Positions 1 through 7,126 of a stretch of 35,332 nucleotides of DNA are shown here, piece by piece. Within the stretch, counting starts at the first letter, position 1. Each line of letters begins with the position of its first letter. The position numbers and the translations under genes were made by a program. Location of the stretch: positions 1-35,332 of the forward strand of contig CAYLVH010000008.1 of NCBI GenBank assembly GCA_964387095.1, written 5' to 3'. Source of the DNA: JAJQBJ01 sp964387095. GTDB lineage: Bacteria > Bacillota > Clostridia > Oscillospirales > Oscillospiraceae. The notes below the pieces were generated by a model. It was not told the origin of the DNA. It saw nothing but the letters and a program-made list of their open reading frames with translations, and did not search any database.

Positions 1-50
1 CCCACATAATCGGCATATTCCTTATCTGTCATATTAGTCAGTTTTTTCAT
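1..50 (-). CDS. 5' end of an unidentified protein, clipped by the window edge
   Basis: Reading leftward, an ATG at 50 is preceded by AGGAGG with a 5-base gap and opens a frame of 16 codons that runs off the window (MKKLTNMTDKEYADYV). It lies 62 bases beyond the hemW stop codon on the same strand and may be cotranscribed with it. Too little is visible to assign a family. The start faintly resembles the N-terminus of clostridial stage V sporulation protein AC, but this is a guess from memory. Confidence 0.6.
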   Translation of the reverse strand, partial: MKKLTNMTDKEYADYV

Positions 51-112
51 TTTGGCCTCCTGTCTCCATGTTCTTATAGAGAGGATGTCCCATTTGCCGA
101 ATTTTATGCGAA

Positions 113-1225
113 TCAATCCAAAAGCCGGACCAAAATCCCGTTGCTGACCAAAAATCCCTGATCCGTACAATGCCAGCGGCCATGGGTTTCCTCTAGCAGC
201 CCATAGCTGGCAAAGCGCGCCAATTTTTGCTCCAGGGCACTCCACCCGCTGCCCCCTCTGGCTTCGTATTCCGCCTGACAGATCCCCCGGCTCAGCCGCA
301 GGCCCAGCATGATGTACTCCCGCACCCGCTCCTCCGGGGTGATAACCGTCTCCTCGCTGCGGGGCGTCTCCCCCCGCAGCCATGCGGCTAAATCCCGGCT
401 ATATCCATACCGCAGGCCGCCGAAGTCCGAATGGGCCCCTGGGCCAAAGCCCAGGTACTCCCCCAAAGTCCAGTATTTCAGGTTATGCCGGGACTCCCGG
501 CCAGGCTTTGCGAAGTTGGATATCTCGTAATGGCGGAAGCCTGCCCGCTGCAAACGCCCACAGACCCAAAGGTATTCATCCGCCTGGGTGTCCTCATCCG
601 GGAAGTCCGATGGGTCCCGCTTCCAGAAGGGCGTCCCCTCCTCCACCTTTAAGCCATAGCAGGACAAATGCTCCGGCTCCAGGGCCAGAACCTGCTCCAC
701 CGTTTCCTGCCAGCTCCCGAAGGTCTGCCCTGGAAGCCCATAGATCAGATCCAGGCTCAAATTATCAAAGCCTGCCTGGCGGACCAGCTGGACCGCATGA
801 CAGGCCCGGGCAAAGGTATGAGGCCGTCTGGCGGTGGCCAGGACCTCCTCCTCCCCGCTTTGGACGCCCAGGGAAATGCGGTCCACCCCCGCTTCGCGCA
901 GCTGCGCCAGTCCCTCTCCCGTGACGGAGTCCGGATTTGCCTCCATGGTGATCTCACAATCCTCGGAGAGGGAAAAGCGCCCCTTGAGCTGGGCCAAAAC
1001 TTTGACGATCCGCTCCGGACCAAACCAGCTGGGGGTGCCGCCCCCAAAATAGACCGTATCCACCAGATATTCCCCAGCCTGCGCCCCCGCCTTGTTAAGC
1101 TGCGTGCAGAGGGCAGCGGTATAGCGATCCATCTCCCCGTCCCTCCCGGGAACGGAGTAAAAATCACAGTATGCGCACTTCGATTTGCAGAAAGGGATAT
1201 GGATGTAAAGTCCCAGGGGTTTCAT
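113..1225 (-). CDS. hemW: HemW-like radical SAM protein (oxygen-independent coproporphyrinogen III oxidase-like, heme chaperone family)
   Basis: A 370-residue radical SAM protein, the usual HemW length. The 4Fe-4S motif CKSKCAYC (C-x3-C-x2-C, Cys13, 17 and 20) is preceded by the family signature YIHIPF. The SAM-binding GGGTPS motif and the HemW hallmark HNLKYW followed by a GFGPGAHS stretch are intact. The family includes heme chaperones and was long annotated as coproporphyrinogen dehydrogenase; true HemN enzymes have a longer N-terminus. The start is the ATG at 1225, because GGGAGG lies 7 bases upstream; an in-frame TTG at 1240 has no spaced ribosome site. No other heme gene is in the window. 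A possible minus-strand promoter (TTGTCA near 1344-1349) overlaps the -35 box of the divergent RNA promoter. Confidence 0.9.
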   Translation of the reverse strand: MKPLGLYIHIPFCKSKCAYCDFYSVPGRDGEMDRYTAALCTQLNKAGAQAGEYLVDTVYFGGGTPSWFGPERIVKVLAQLKGRFSLSEDCEITMEANPDSVTGEGLAQLREAGVDRISLGVQSGEEEVLATARRPHTFARACHAVQLVRQAGFDNLSLDLIYGLPGQTFGSWQETVEQVLALEPEHLSCYGLKVEEGTPFWKRDPSDFPDEDTQADEYLWVCGRLQRAGFRHYEISNFAKPGRESRHNLKYWTLGEYLGFGPGAHSDFGGLRYGYSRDLAAWLRGETPRSEETVITPEERVREYIMLGLRLSRGICQAEYEARGGSGWSALEQKLARFASYGLLEETHGRWHCTDQGFLVSNGILVRLLD

Positions 1226-1342
1226 GGCAACGCCTCCCAAATGGTGTTCCCTCCATCAAGCCCTGTCCAAAGCGGGGTTGGGCTTCTCTTTAGAATAAAA
1301 AATGACTACCGCAGCGAATATTTTTAATATTCACAAAATTGG

Positions 1343-1371
1343 TTGACAATTTTCCGGATATCATATATATT
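1343..1371 (+). promoter_or_regulatory. Strong sigma-A-type promoter of the 1378-1760 RNA candidate
   Basis: TTGACA at 1343-1348, a 17-base spacer and TATATT at 1366-1371. This is one of the best promoter matches in the window, yet no ordinary gene follows before the terminator at 1714-1760. Confidence 0.75.
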
Positions 1372-1377
1372 ATAACC

Positions 1378-1760
1378 AGAGCAAGAAAGGTACAGAAAAA
1401 AAGGAAGAAGATCTTCCAAAGGCCGCCAGGAACTGACGGGAGGAATTTTAAATGGATGGTAAACTTCTGATCATTTAAATTCTTTTATGGAGGCTCGAAT
1501 CCCATGTTCACCTAAAAGCTTATCCATTGCGAAGTAGAATCGATTGATCCTGCAATTGAGATTTCCACCTGCAAAGCCATTATGATGGAAGCATAGGAGA
1601 TGCAAGTTGTAAGAGTGTAGTAAGTCGTAACGCAGTCAAGGGTGTGATTCTGTTTCAGCAAAATCTAAGAAAGAGAGGTAAGCCAAGAATGATGTTAGAT
1701 ACTAAGGAGCACCGCTAACCGCCGTTTTCAGTAAAGGAAACGGCGGTTAGCATTTTTTTT
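1378..1760 (+). ncRNA. Candidate structured non-coding RNA, about 380 nt, family not recognised
   Basis: The transcript is bounded by the promoter at 1343-1371 and a perfect terminator. Local helices visible by eye: GGAAGA/TCTTCC around 1403-1417; CCGCCAG/CTGACGG at 1423-1439 with one mismatch; an A/T-rich helix 1443-1453 with 1473-1482; a small stem 1487-1490/1502-1505 enclosing CTCGAAT, which recalls a tRNA T-loop; CCAT/ATGG around 1577-1588; and ATCTAA/TTAGAT at 1663-1668/1695-1700. Two tiny reading frames have ribosome-site-like sequences: MDGKLLII from 1452 and MMLDTKEHR from 1689, the latter ending inside the terminator stem. The RNA lacks RNase P, tmRNA, SRP or 6S signatures that I know. 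Clostridia carry large RNAs such as the raiA motif, but I cannot match it from memory. Confidence 0.55.
1714..1760 (+). terminator. Intrinsic terminator of the RNA candidate
   Basis: GCTAACCGCCGTTT at 1714-1727 pairs perfectly over 14 bp with 1738-1751 and is followed by a run of eight T. On the minus strand the hairpin lacks a T tail, so it serves plus-strand transcription. Confidence 0.92.
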
Positions 1761-1776
1761 GCACTTTCTTGGTCGC

Positions 1777-2331
1777 TTATTCCTTCCGGCTCGGCTTTTT
1801 CTTAGGAATATTCCGGGTCGCGCGCCAAACCGCTTGCCCCCCAATGGTGCCGATCAACCCGCCCACCAGGACATCGCTGGGATAGTGGACCCCTACATAG
1901 AGCCTGGACAGAGCCATTAGTATGGCCATCCCCAGCAGGACAATCTTCATCCACTTCCTCTCCAGCGTCCTCCAAAAGACGTTTGCCGCCGCCATGGATG
2001 AACAGGCATGTCCGGAGGGGAAGGACCAGGAACCTGGCTCCGCAATCACCGCCGTCAGCCCCTCAACTGTCACAAATGGCCTGGGCCGGCAGACCAGATT
2101 CTTCAGCAGAATATCATTGAACAGATAACAAACCCCCATGGCCAGCAGGGCTGTAACCCCGGCCCGGCGGGTCTTTTTAAAGCAAAGCATCAGCAGGCAG
2201 AGCACAATCCACAGGATCCCCGCCTCGCCCAGGTTCGTCCAGATGGATACTGCACCGTCCAGCGGCCCCCGGATGGTATCTTGAATCCACAGCAGAATGG
2301 CTGCATCAATATTTTGGATCAGGCTCAGCAC
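1777..2331 (-). CDS. PAP2-family membrane phosphatase (undecaprenyl-pyrophosphate or lipid phosphatase type)
   Basis: A 184-residue integral membrane protein with all three PAP2 phosphatase motifs: KNLVCRPRPF, PSGHACSS and RLYVGVHYPSDV, so the catalytic histidines and arginines are present. Relatives dephosphorylate undecaprenyl pyrophosphate, phosphatidate or phosphatidylglycerophosphate; the substrate cannot be read from sequence. Several hydrophobic segments place it in the membrane. The start is GTG at 2331, 15 bases after the csaB stop, with AAAGG 9 bases upstream and a GGGAGG that is unusually close. Pairing with csaB suggests a role in envelope lipid-carrier metabolism. Confidence 0.88.
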   Translation of the reverse strand: MLSLIQNIDAAILLWIQDTIRGPLDGAVSIWTNLGEAGILWIVLCLLMLCFKKTRRAGVTALLAMGVCYLFNDILLKNLVCRPRPFVTVEGLTAVIAEPGSWSFPSGHACSSMAAANVFWRTLERKWMKIVLLGMAILMALSRLYVGVHYPSDVLVGGLIGTIGGQAVWRATRNIPKKKPSRKE

Positions 2332-2346
2332 GGCCTCCCGCCTTTC

Positions 2347-3453
2347 TCAGGTCTGAGACTCTCCCAACAGCTGGCAGATAATCTCCTCATTCAGGCTCAA
2401 CGCCTGCTTCATTTCCTCCACATTCTTGGCAATGCGGAACTGCAAGTCAGAATAGTCCTTCATCAACGCATCAAACCTCGTCTGGAACCTTTCCAGGGTG
2501 AAGTTCTGTACATTCAAAGAGGTATCCATCCCCACGTCATTTAAAAAGGAATCAATCTTGGGATCGTAGGAAATCCCAATCATCGGGACGTCCATCACTG
2601 CGGAATAGATCAGCGAGTGGAGACGGACACCTACCATCACATCAAGGTTGCCCACAACGGACATGATATCCTCAGACAAATATTGGCTCTCCAACAGTCC
2701 CACGGAGTCGTTCAGCTCCCGTTGAACCCTCCGGGCCACATCAATGTCCTGCCTATAATGGAAGGGCAACAGCACCACATCCGCATTGCGCTCCTTCTGA
2801 AGCCAGCGGATCGCCTTCTTCGTCTCCTCTGTAAAAGCCTCTTCCCCGGAGCCTTCCCGGATGGCCCAGCCCACCAGCAGCTTTCCAGGGTGCCGGGGGC
2901 AGTTTTCATTTTTCAGAATGGAAGCGCCGGGGGACAAATCCGGCCGCCTAGCCCGGATAACCGGGTCAGAGGTCACATGGACGTTTTGAGGATTCACACC
3001 GATCTCCGTCAGCAGCTCCTTCGAATTGCTGTCCCGAACCACAATGCTGTCAACCTTGTTCAGACATTTTGCCGTGCACACCCGGTTGTTCTCCCGGTTA
3101 ATGGGGCCGATCCCCTGGCTGTAGATAAACACCTTTTTGTGGAAAAACTGGGCGATCCGAATAATCGTCAGATAATAAACCAGACTGCGCTGGCTGGTGG
3201 CATCCTGGAGCAGGCTCCCTCCCCCAGATAGCAGCAGGTCGCACCGGCTGATCTCCCGCAGAATTCCCAGGGGGTTCATACGGTTCACCGCCCGCACCTG
3301 ATAGCGCTGGATCGTATCCTTCGGAGCATGGGAAAGGACGGTGATTTCAACGTCCCTCAGGCGTGCCCGCAGGTTGTCAATAATCACACGGAGAATCGCT
3401 TCATCGCCGCTATTATTAAAACCATAATAGCCGGAAATCAAAATCCGTTTCAT
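2347..3453 (-). CDS. csaB: CsaB-type polysaccharide pyruvyl transferase
   Basis: A 368-residue protein matching the usual CsaB size. It opens with KRILISGYYGFNNSGDEAIL, the GDEA signature of polysaccharide pyruvyl transferases, and carries GGGSLLQD (residues 77-84) and the C-terminal VGVRLHS and SYDPK motifs. CsaB adds a pyruvyl ketal to a secondary cell-wall polysaccharide, the anchor for SLH-domain surface proteins; no SLH protein is in this window. The ATG at 3453 is chosen because AAGGAGG lies 8 bases upstream; an in-frame GTG at 3489 only adds unrelated residues. It leads an operon with the PAP2 phosphatase from the promoter at 3495-3523. Confidence 0.9.
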   Translation of the reverse strand: MKRILISGYYGFNNSGDEAILRVIIDNLRARLRDVEITVLSHAPKDTIQRYQVRAVNRMNPLGILREISRCDLLLSGGGSLLQDATSQRSLVYYLTIIRIAQFFHKKVFIYSQGIGPINRENNRVCTAKCLNKVDSIVVRDSNSKELLTEIGVNPQNVHVTSDPVIRARRPDLSPGASILKNENCPRHPGKLLVGWAIREGSGEEAFTEETKKAIRWLQKERNADVVLLPFHYRQDIDVARRVQRELNDSVGLLESQYLSEDIMSVVGNLDVMVGVRLHSLIYSAVMDVPMIGISYDPKIDSFLNDVGMDTSLNVQNFTLERFQTRFDALMKDYSDLQFRIAKNVEEMKQALSLNEEIICQLLGESQT

Positions 3454-3494
3454 GGGCGCGCCCTCCTTTCTGCTTGTCCGCAAATTCACAGTTT

Positions 3495-3523
3495 ATTGTA
3501 CACTTTTTCCAACCTTTTTGCAA
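3495..3523 (-). promoter_or_regulatory. Promoter of csaB-PAP2
   Basis: On the minus strand TTGCAA (3518-3523), a 17-base spacer and TACAAT (3495-3500), about 40 bases upstream of the csaB start. Confidence 0.65.
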
Positions 3524-3534
3524 CCTCTACTTTT

Positions 3535-3930
3535 TACGGCAGCAGGCCGAGCTTGTGGCTCAAGTCCTCTCTCCAAAATGCAAGCATTTTCTCGAATTTA
3601 GAGGGACTCATGCCGCCAAAAGGCGGCCACTCGCTGCATTTGCGCGGATAGAGGAAGATGCCATTCGGCCGCGCGGCACATCCTGCTAAATCACACTCAC
3701 TTCGTTCGCACGTTTCAGGGTGAGAAGTGAATTTTTACAGGCACATGTCCTGAAATAATTCAAGATTTCACTTGATTCCGTCAGCAAGCTGACGGAACTC
3801 TGCCGAGGGCTTTCAGGCTTTTATCTGGAAAGCAGGGTTCTCGACAGTTTGGGAGACCGCGATTTTGCGGCCGCTTTTTATGGAAACCGTATCCTCATGG
3901 CTTCAAACCTCACGGGAACGTTTTGCGCTT
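3535..3930. other. Hairpin-rich non-coding spacer, possible repeat-derived element
   Basis: About 400 bases without a convincing gene, between divergent csaB and the TIR gene. It is dense in inverted repeats: GCCGCC-AAAA-GGCGGC near 3612, CGAACGAAGTGAG-like sequence near 3699-3711, CAGG/CCTG around 3738-3752, a perfect 10-bp repeat TTCCGTCAGC/GCTGACGGAA at 3776-3797, and CCGC/GCGG followed by CCGCTTTTT near 3858-3879. I see no terminal repeats or transposase trace. Confidence 0.4.
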
Positions 3931-3934
3931 TGCC

Positions 3935-3964
3935 TTGACGCGGTGGAAAGGGGTTTGATATAAT
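3935..3964 (+). promoter_or_regulatory. Promoter of the TIR-PP2C operon
   Basis: TTGACG at 3935-3940, an 18-base spacer and a perfect TATAAT at 3959-3964, with AAGGGGGG just before the ATG at 3998. Confidence 0.8.
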
Positions 3965-3997
3965 GTATATGAGAAGTACATAAAGGGGGGCCGCTTC

Positions 3998-5533
3998 ATG
4001 GATGTGAAAAAAGAAGAATTTTATCAGGAGATGGACGAAGCCCTGAAGAAGCTTACCCAAATCGTATTTGGAGCCGAAACAGATGACATGGAGGGCCAGG
4101 CTATGACAGTTGAAAATACTACGGCATGCCTTCGGCTGATTGTGGATCGATTTGGCACCATGAGCTATGCATTCAACTACATAGAGGACAAGTTCGTGGA
4201 GTATTTTTATACAGAGGGTTTGAAGAACCGGGTTCCGGAGGTTCTGAAGGCGCAGCTCCCCCCCAATCCAGCCAGAGCCAGGCATATCCAGGAGGTACGG
4301 ACCCGTCTGGATATCGCCTTTGCCGCCTATTATGCCCTGTCTCTCATCTACAAGAAGGACGAGAATCTGGACCAGCTGAAGGTGTTGGCCGACGAGGTCG
4401 TCTATTCCCGGGCATTTCAGGCATATCCTCTGTTTTATGAGGTGTGCTCCCGCTACTATAAGCGGGATGGGCGATACAGTGCTGCTTTGATAGCGGATTT
4501 AAACGCCCTCAACCAGTTGAAGGCCCGGGGAATTGTCAATTACGGCGTCATGATTTCCTACGCTTCCACGGTTTGCACCATGCTGGAGAAGGAGAAGCCG
4601 GTGGAAGCCGAGATTGTCCAGCGGGCAGCGGGATATATCGATCAAGCCATTGCGTACAGCCCCCGCTATTCCAAATACCATTATCTGAAGGGCAAGCTTT
4701 TGTTTTACTCGAACCTGAACCTGAGGGATCCGAACCTCTTTGCTGAGGTCTGCAAAGAGGCGCGGGCACGCGTGTTTACCGCCATAGATTGGCTGGACGG
4801 GGAGGGGAGTCATACCATCGAGGATAGCACCCTGTACAGTGGGCTAATTTCCCGGATCGACACCACCCTGCAGGAGCGGATCTCACCGGACCCCTTCGAT
4901 GATCTTTCAGAGGAAAAAGTAGCGGGGATGAAGAAAAAAATCCTGGAGACAGATCCGGAGCTGTGCGCGCCGCCGGTACCCCGGCTGCAAAAGGGGAACA
5001 GCTACATCTTTATCTGCTATTGTTCAAAGGACTACCAATCGGTCTACTGTGATCTGGTGGAATTATACCGGCGGAAGGTGCCCTTTCAGTATGACAAGGC
5101 GTTGCGAGTGGGCATAGATTGGTCAGAACAGGTATCGGAGAAGATGGAGGACAAGGACTGCGTCGGCGCCCTGTTTTTCATCAGCAAGAACACGGTGCTC
5201 AGCGAGGCGATGGAGCAGGAGATTCGGTTTGTCCTGCAAAAGCAGGAGCAGTCTGCGGAAAGACAGCCCCTGTATTTTGCTGTCAACCTGGAGGGAAAGA
5301 CAAGGCCGGTGGATATCCTGCTCAAGGCAATCCAGGAAACTAGCCTGGAAGTCCTGCATCAGTATCATGTGGATGCCTCCCGGATGACGGCATTTTTCCA
5401 GGCTTTTCCGGATAAGAAAACCTTTGCGTCCAAGGAGGGCGCGCCGGACTCAGATGTCCACATGGATAGCCTGTATGATTCCATCCGGCAGACCTTCCCG
5501 AAGCTGAATCTTCCGAAAACTCCCGTTATATGA
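3998..5533 (+). CDS. Helical-repeat protein with a C-terminal TIR domain
   Basis: A 511-residue soluble protein. Residues 1-320 look all-helical, with TPR-like runs such as YYALSLIYKKDENLDQL and YSPRYSKYHYLKGKLLFYSNL, suggesting a sensor or scaffold. Residues 335-475 form a TIR domain: YIFICYCSKDYQSVYCDL is strand A and the following helix, and SKNTVLSEAMEQEI fits the TIR pattern S-x5-S-x5-E, putting Glu408 at the NADase position. TIR domains in bacterial defence cleave NAD+ or make cyclic ADP-ribose variants; activity here is inferred. The start follows AAGGGGGG. The PP2C phosphatase begins 13 bases after its stop, so the two form an operon ended by the terminator at 6361-6397. The N-terminal family is not recognised. 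Confidence 0.8.
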   Translation: MDVKKEEFYQEMDEALKKLTQIVFGAETDDMEGQAMTVENTTACLRLIVDRFGTMSYAFNYIEDKFVEYFYTEGLKNRVPEVLKAQLPPNPARARHIQEVRTRLDIAFAAYYALSLIYKKDENLDQLKVLADEVVYSRAFQAYPLFYEVCSRYYKRDGRYSAALIADLNALNQLKARGIVNYGVMISYASTVCTMLEKEKPVEAEIVQRAAGYIDQAIAYSPRYSKYHYLKGKLLFYSNLNLRDPNLFAEVCKEARARVFTAIDWLDGEGSHTIEDSTLYSGLISRIDTTLQERISPDPFDDLSEEKVAGMKKKILETDPELCAPPVPRLQKGNSYIFICYCSKDYQSVYCDLVELYRRKVPFQYDKALRVGIDWSEQVSEKMEDKDCVGALFFISKNTVLSEAMEQEIRFVLQKQEQSAERQPLYFAVNLEGKTRPVDILLKAIQETSLEVLHQYHVDASRMTAFFQAFPDKKTFASKEGAPDSDVHMDSLYDSIRQTFPKLNLPKTPVI

Positions 5534-5546
5534 GAGGTGGTGCCAC

Positions 5547-6335
5547 ATGGAAAAGCTGAAATTTATCTCCGTCACTGCACAGAGAAAGAACACCAGGGAG
5601 TTTCATAAGCCCAATGAGGATTATATCCTCTGTGATCCGGGCAGGGGGATTTACCTGATGCTGGATGGAATTACCCGCGTACACAAGGAGTATGAGGATG
5701 GCCCCAGCGCCAGCGCGGAGGTCACCAGCCTGGTGGCGGAGACCGCCTACCGCTATCTTTGCCAGAACCTGAGCCAGAATAACGGGGATCAGGCGCTCCG
5801 GGAGGCGGCACTGATGGCCAACGCCGCGGTGTCGGAATATCGAAAACGCAGGCCCCTGGAGAACTGGGTCTTTTATCCCGGGACCCTGGGAATTTTTGCG
5901 GTCATCCAGGACAATGTGCTTCATTACCTCTGCCTGGGAGATTGCCTGGGGGCGCTTTTGCGGGGGAGCAGCAAAATCCTCTTTGGGCGGCAGTTCTCCC
6001 TGGAAGCGGCGGAGCTGCGGGATGTCAGCAAGACCGTCCGCTATGACGAGATCTGCAACCATCCGGAGCATCCCTTGGCCTATGGAATTTTCAATGGGGA
6101 TGAGGCGGCGGCCCAACTCATGGAGCAGGCCTCCCTGGACCTACACCCAGGGGACACGGTGCTGCTCCTCAGTGATGGCCTGGCGGACTATGTCAGGTAT
6201 ATCAAGCTCGATGCCCTGCGCCGGCTTACCCCGGAGGAGATGATCCGGGATTCCGGGCGGTTCGATGCGCCTCCTTACGCCGCGTATGCGGACGATAAGG
6301 CGATCATTAAAATTGACTGCGTGTCATCTAGCTGA
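5547..6335 (+). CDS. PP2C-type (PPM family) serine/threonine protein phosphatase
   Basis: A 262-residue single-domain PPM phosphatase. The metal-binding motifs appear in order: NEDYIL (residues 23-28), LMLDGIT (Asp40), GDCLGALL (Asp132), LLLSDGLADYV (Asp210) and a C-terminal ADDKAIIKID replacing the usual DN pair. Such enzymes remove phosphate from Ser/Thr in an Mn/Mg-dependent reaction. The ribosome site GAGGTGG lies 7 bases before the ATG. It has no membrane segment and follows the TIR gene closely, so a plausible role is switching the TIR protein or a partner. No partner kinase gene is in the window. Confidence 0.85.
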   Translation: MEKLKFISVTAQRKNTREFHKPNEDYILCDPGRGIYLMLDGITRVHKEYEDGPSASAEVTSLVAETAYRYLCQNLSQNNGDQALREAALMANAAVSEYRKRRPLENWVFYPGTLGIFAVIQDNVLHYLCLGDCLGALLRGSSKILFGRQFSLEAAELRDVSKTVRYDEICNHPEHPLAYGIFNGDEAAAQLMEQASLDLHPGDTVLLLSDGLADYVRYIKLDALRRLTPEEMIRDSGRFDAPPYAAYADDKAIIKIDCVSSS

Positions 6336-6360
6336 GAGATTAACTGAATCAACGAAAAAG

Positions 6361-6397
6361 AAGTGTCAATTGGTCCTTGGGCCGGTTGGCACTTTTT
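6361..6397 (+). terminator. Terminator of the TIR-PP2C operon
   Basis: AAGTGTCAATTGG pairs with CCGGTTGGCACTT over 13 positions with several G-T pairs, loop TCCTTGGG, followed by a T run. It lies 25 bases after the PP2C stop. Confidence 0.88.
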
Positions 6398-6471
6398 ATT
6401 TTAGGCTGGGAGCTGGGACAGAATTCTTTCTGAATCTCAATTAAAACTTATCGTACTTCGATAAAATCTTA

Positions 6472-6532
6472 TTGACATTCGGATTATGCTGTGCTATTCT
6501 TTCTGTAAAAGGGAGCGCCAGGGCAGCGCTCC
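6472..6532 (+). promoter_or_regulatory. Promoter and leader hairpin of the DUF2975-HTH gene
   Basis: TTGACA at 6472-6477, a 17-base spacer and TATTCT at 6495-6500. Directly downstream GGAGCGC/GCGCTCC forms a 7-bp hairpin at about 6512-6532, in the leader just before the ribosome site. Confidence 0.7.
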
Positions 6533-6550
6533 GGAAAGGGGATTTGCCGA

Positions 6551-7075
6551 ATGAACTGGAATCAAACCAAGAGCGTGACCCTCAGCTGGGTCTGTGTGAT
6601 TTTCTTTGGCTTGCTGCTGGCGGTACTGGATGTCTCCGCCTACTGGATGACCCGGTATTACTTGGTGCAGTCCGGCTTTCTCAGCGGCGGGCAGTATCTC
6701 CATCTGTTGATTCTGCTTTATCTGTGCAGTGTTGCAGGCTGGATTGTCCTGTGGAATCTTTGGAGGTTTCTGGAACGAATGCGAAACAGCCAGGTATTTG
6801 TGCAGGAAAATGTGGCCGGAATGCAGGCGGTCGGCTGGTGCTGCTTTGCGGTGGGGATTATCTGTGCCCTAGGGGCCGTGGCTGTCTTTCCGCTGCTCCT
6901 GTTAGTGGCCATTTCCGCCGGTGAGCTGGCCTCCCGGGTGGGGATTACGCCTGCCAATCTGTCCATCCTAAAGAATAACAAGGCAAAGGCCATTCGCTTT
7001 TCCACCCTGATGGAACTTTGCCATGAGCTAAGCTGCCAGCCAGGGGATCTCCTGGAGTTCCGGGACGACGGCTGA
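6551..7075 (+). CDS. DUF2975-type membrane protein fused to a truncated Xre/YozG-like HTH domain
   Basis: A 174-residue protein. Residues 1-125 have four hydrophobic segments typical of DUF2975 proteins (LSWVCVIFFGLLLAVLDVSA, then LLILLYLCSVAGWIVLWNLW). From about residue 128 the sequence switches to the body of a YozG-like Xre regulator: ELASRVGITPANLSILKNNK, then AIRFSTLMELCHELSCQPGD. In other Firmicutes these are usually two adjacent genes. Here the end of DUF2975 and the first helix of the HTH protein are missing and the halves are joined in frame, as an internal deletion would do. It may be a membrane-tethered regulator or a decayed remnant. The ATG is preceded by AAAGGGGA. The DUF4173 gene starts about 50 bases later. 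Confidence 0.75.
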   Translation: MNWNQTKSVTLSWVCVIFFGLLLAVLDVSAYWMTRYYLVQSGFLSGGQYLHLLILLYLCSVAGWIVLWNLWRFLERMRNSQVFVQENVAGMQAVGWCCFAVGIICALGAVAVFPLLLLVAISAGELASRVGITPANLSILKNNKAKAIRFSTLMELCHELSCQPGDLLEFRDDG

Positions 7076-7126
7076 CCATGTGCGGCAGGAGTGAAAACTG
7101 CTTCGTAATAGATAGGAGAATTTAAT

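Noticed and set aside
668..1327. 219-codon plus-strand open frame across hemW
   Set aside because: It is antisense to an obvious radical SAM gene with full motifs, and its own translation has no family features.
1487..1505. T-loop-like CTCGAAT in a small stem, hinting at a tRNA
   Set aside because: No acceptor stem, D-arm or anticodon arm surrounds it; kept only as part of the RNA candidate.
1622..1631. AAGTCGTAAC, identical to a conserved 16S rRNA segment
   Set aside because: Only 10 bases match and the flanks do not continue as 16S; most likely chance.
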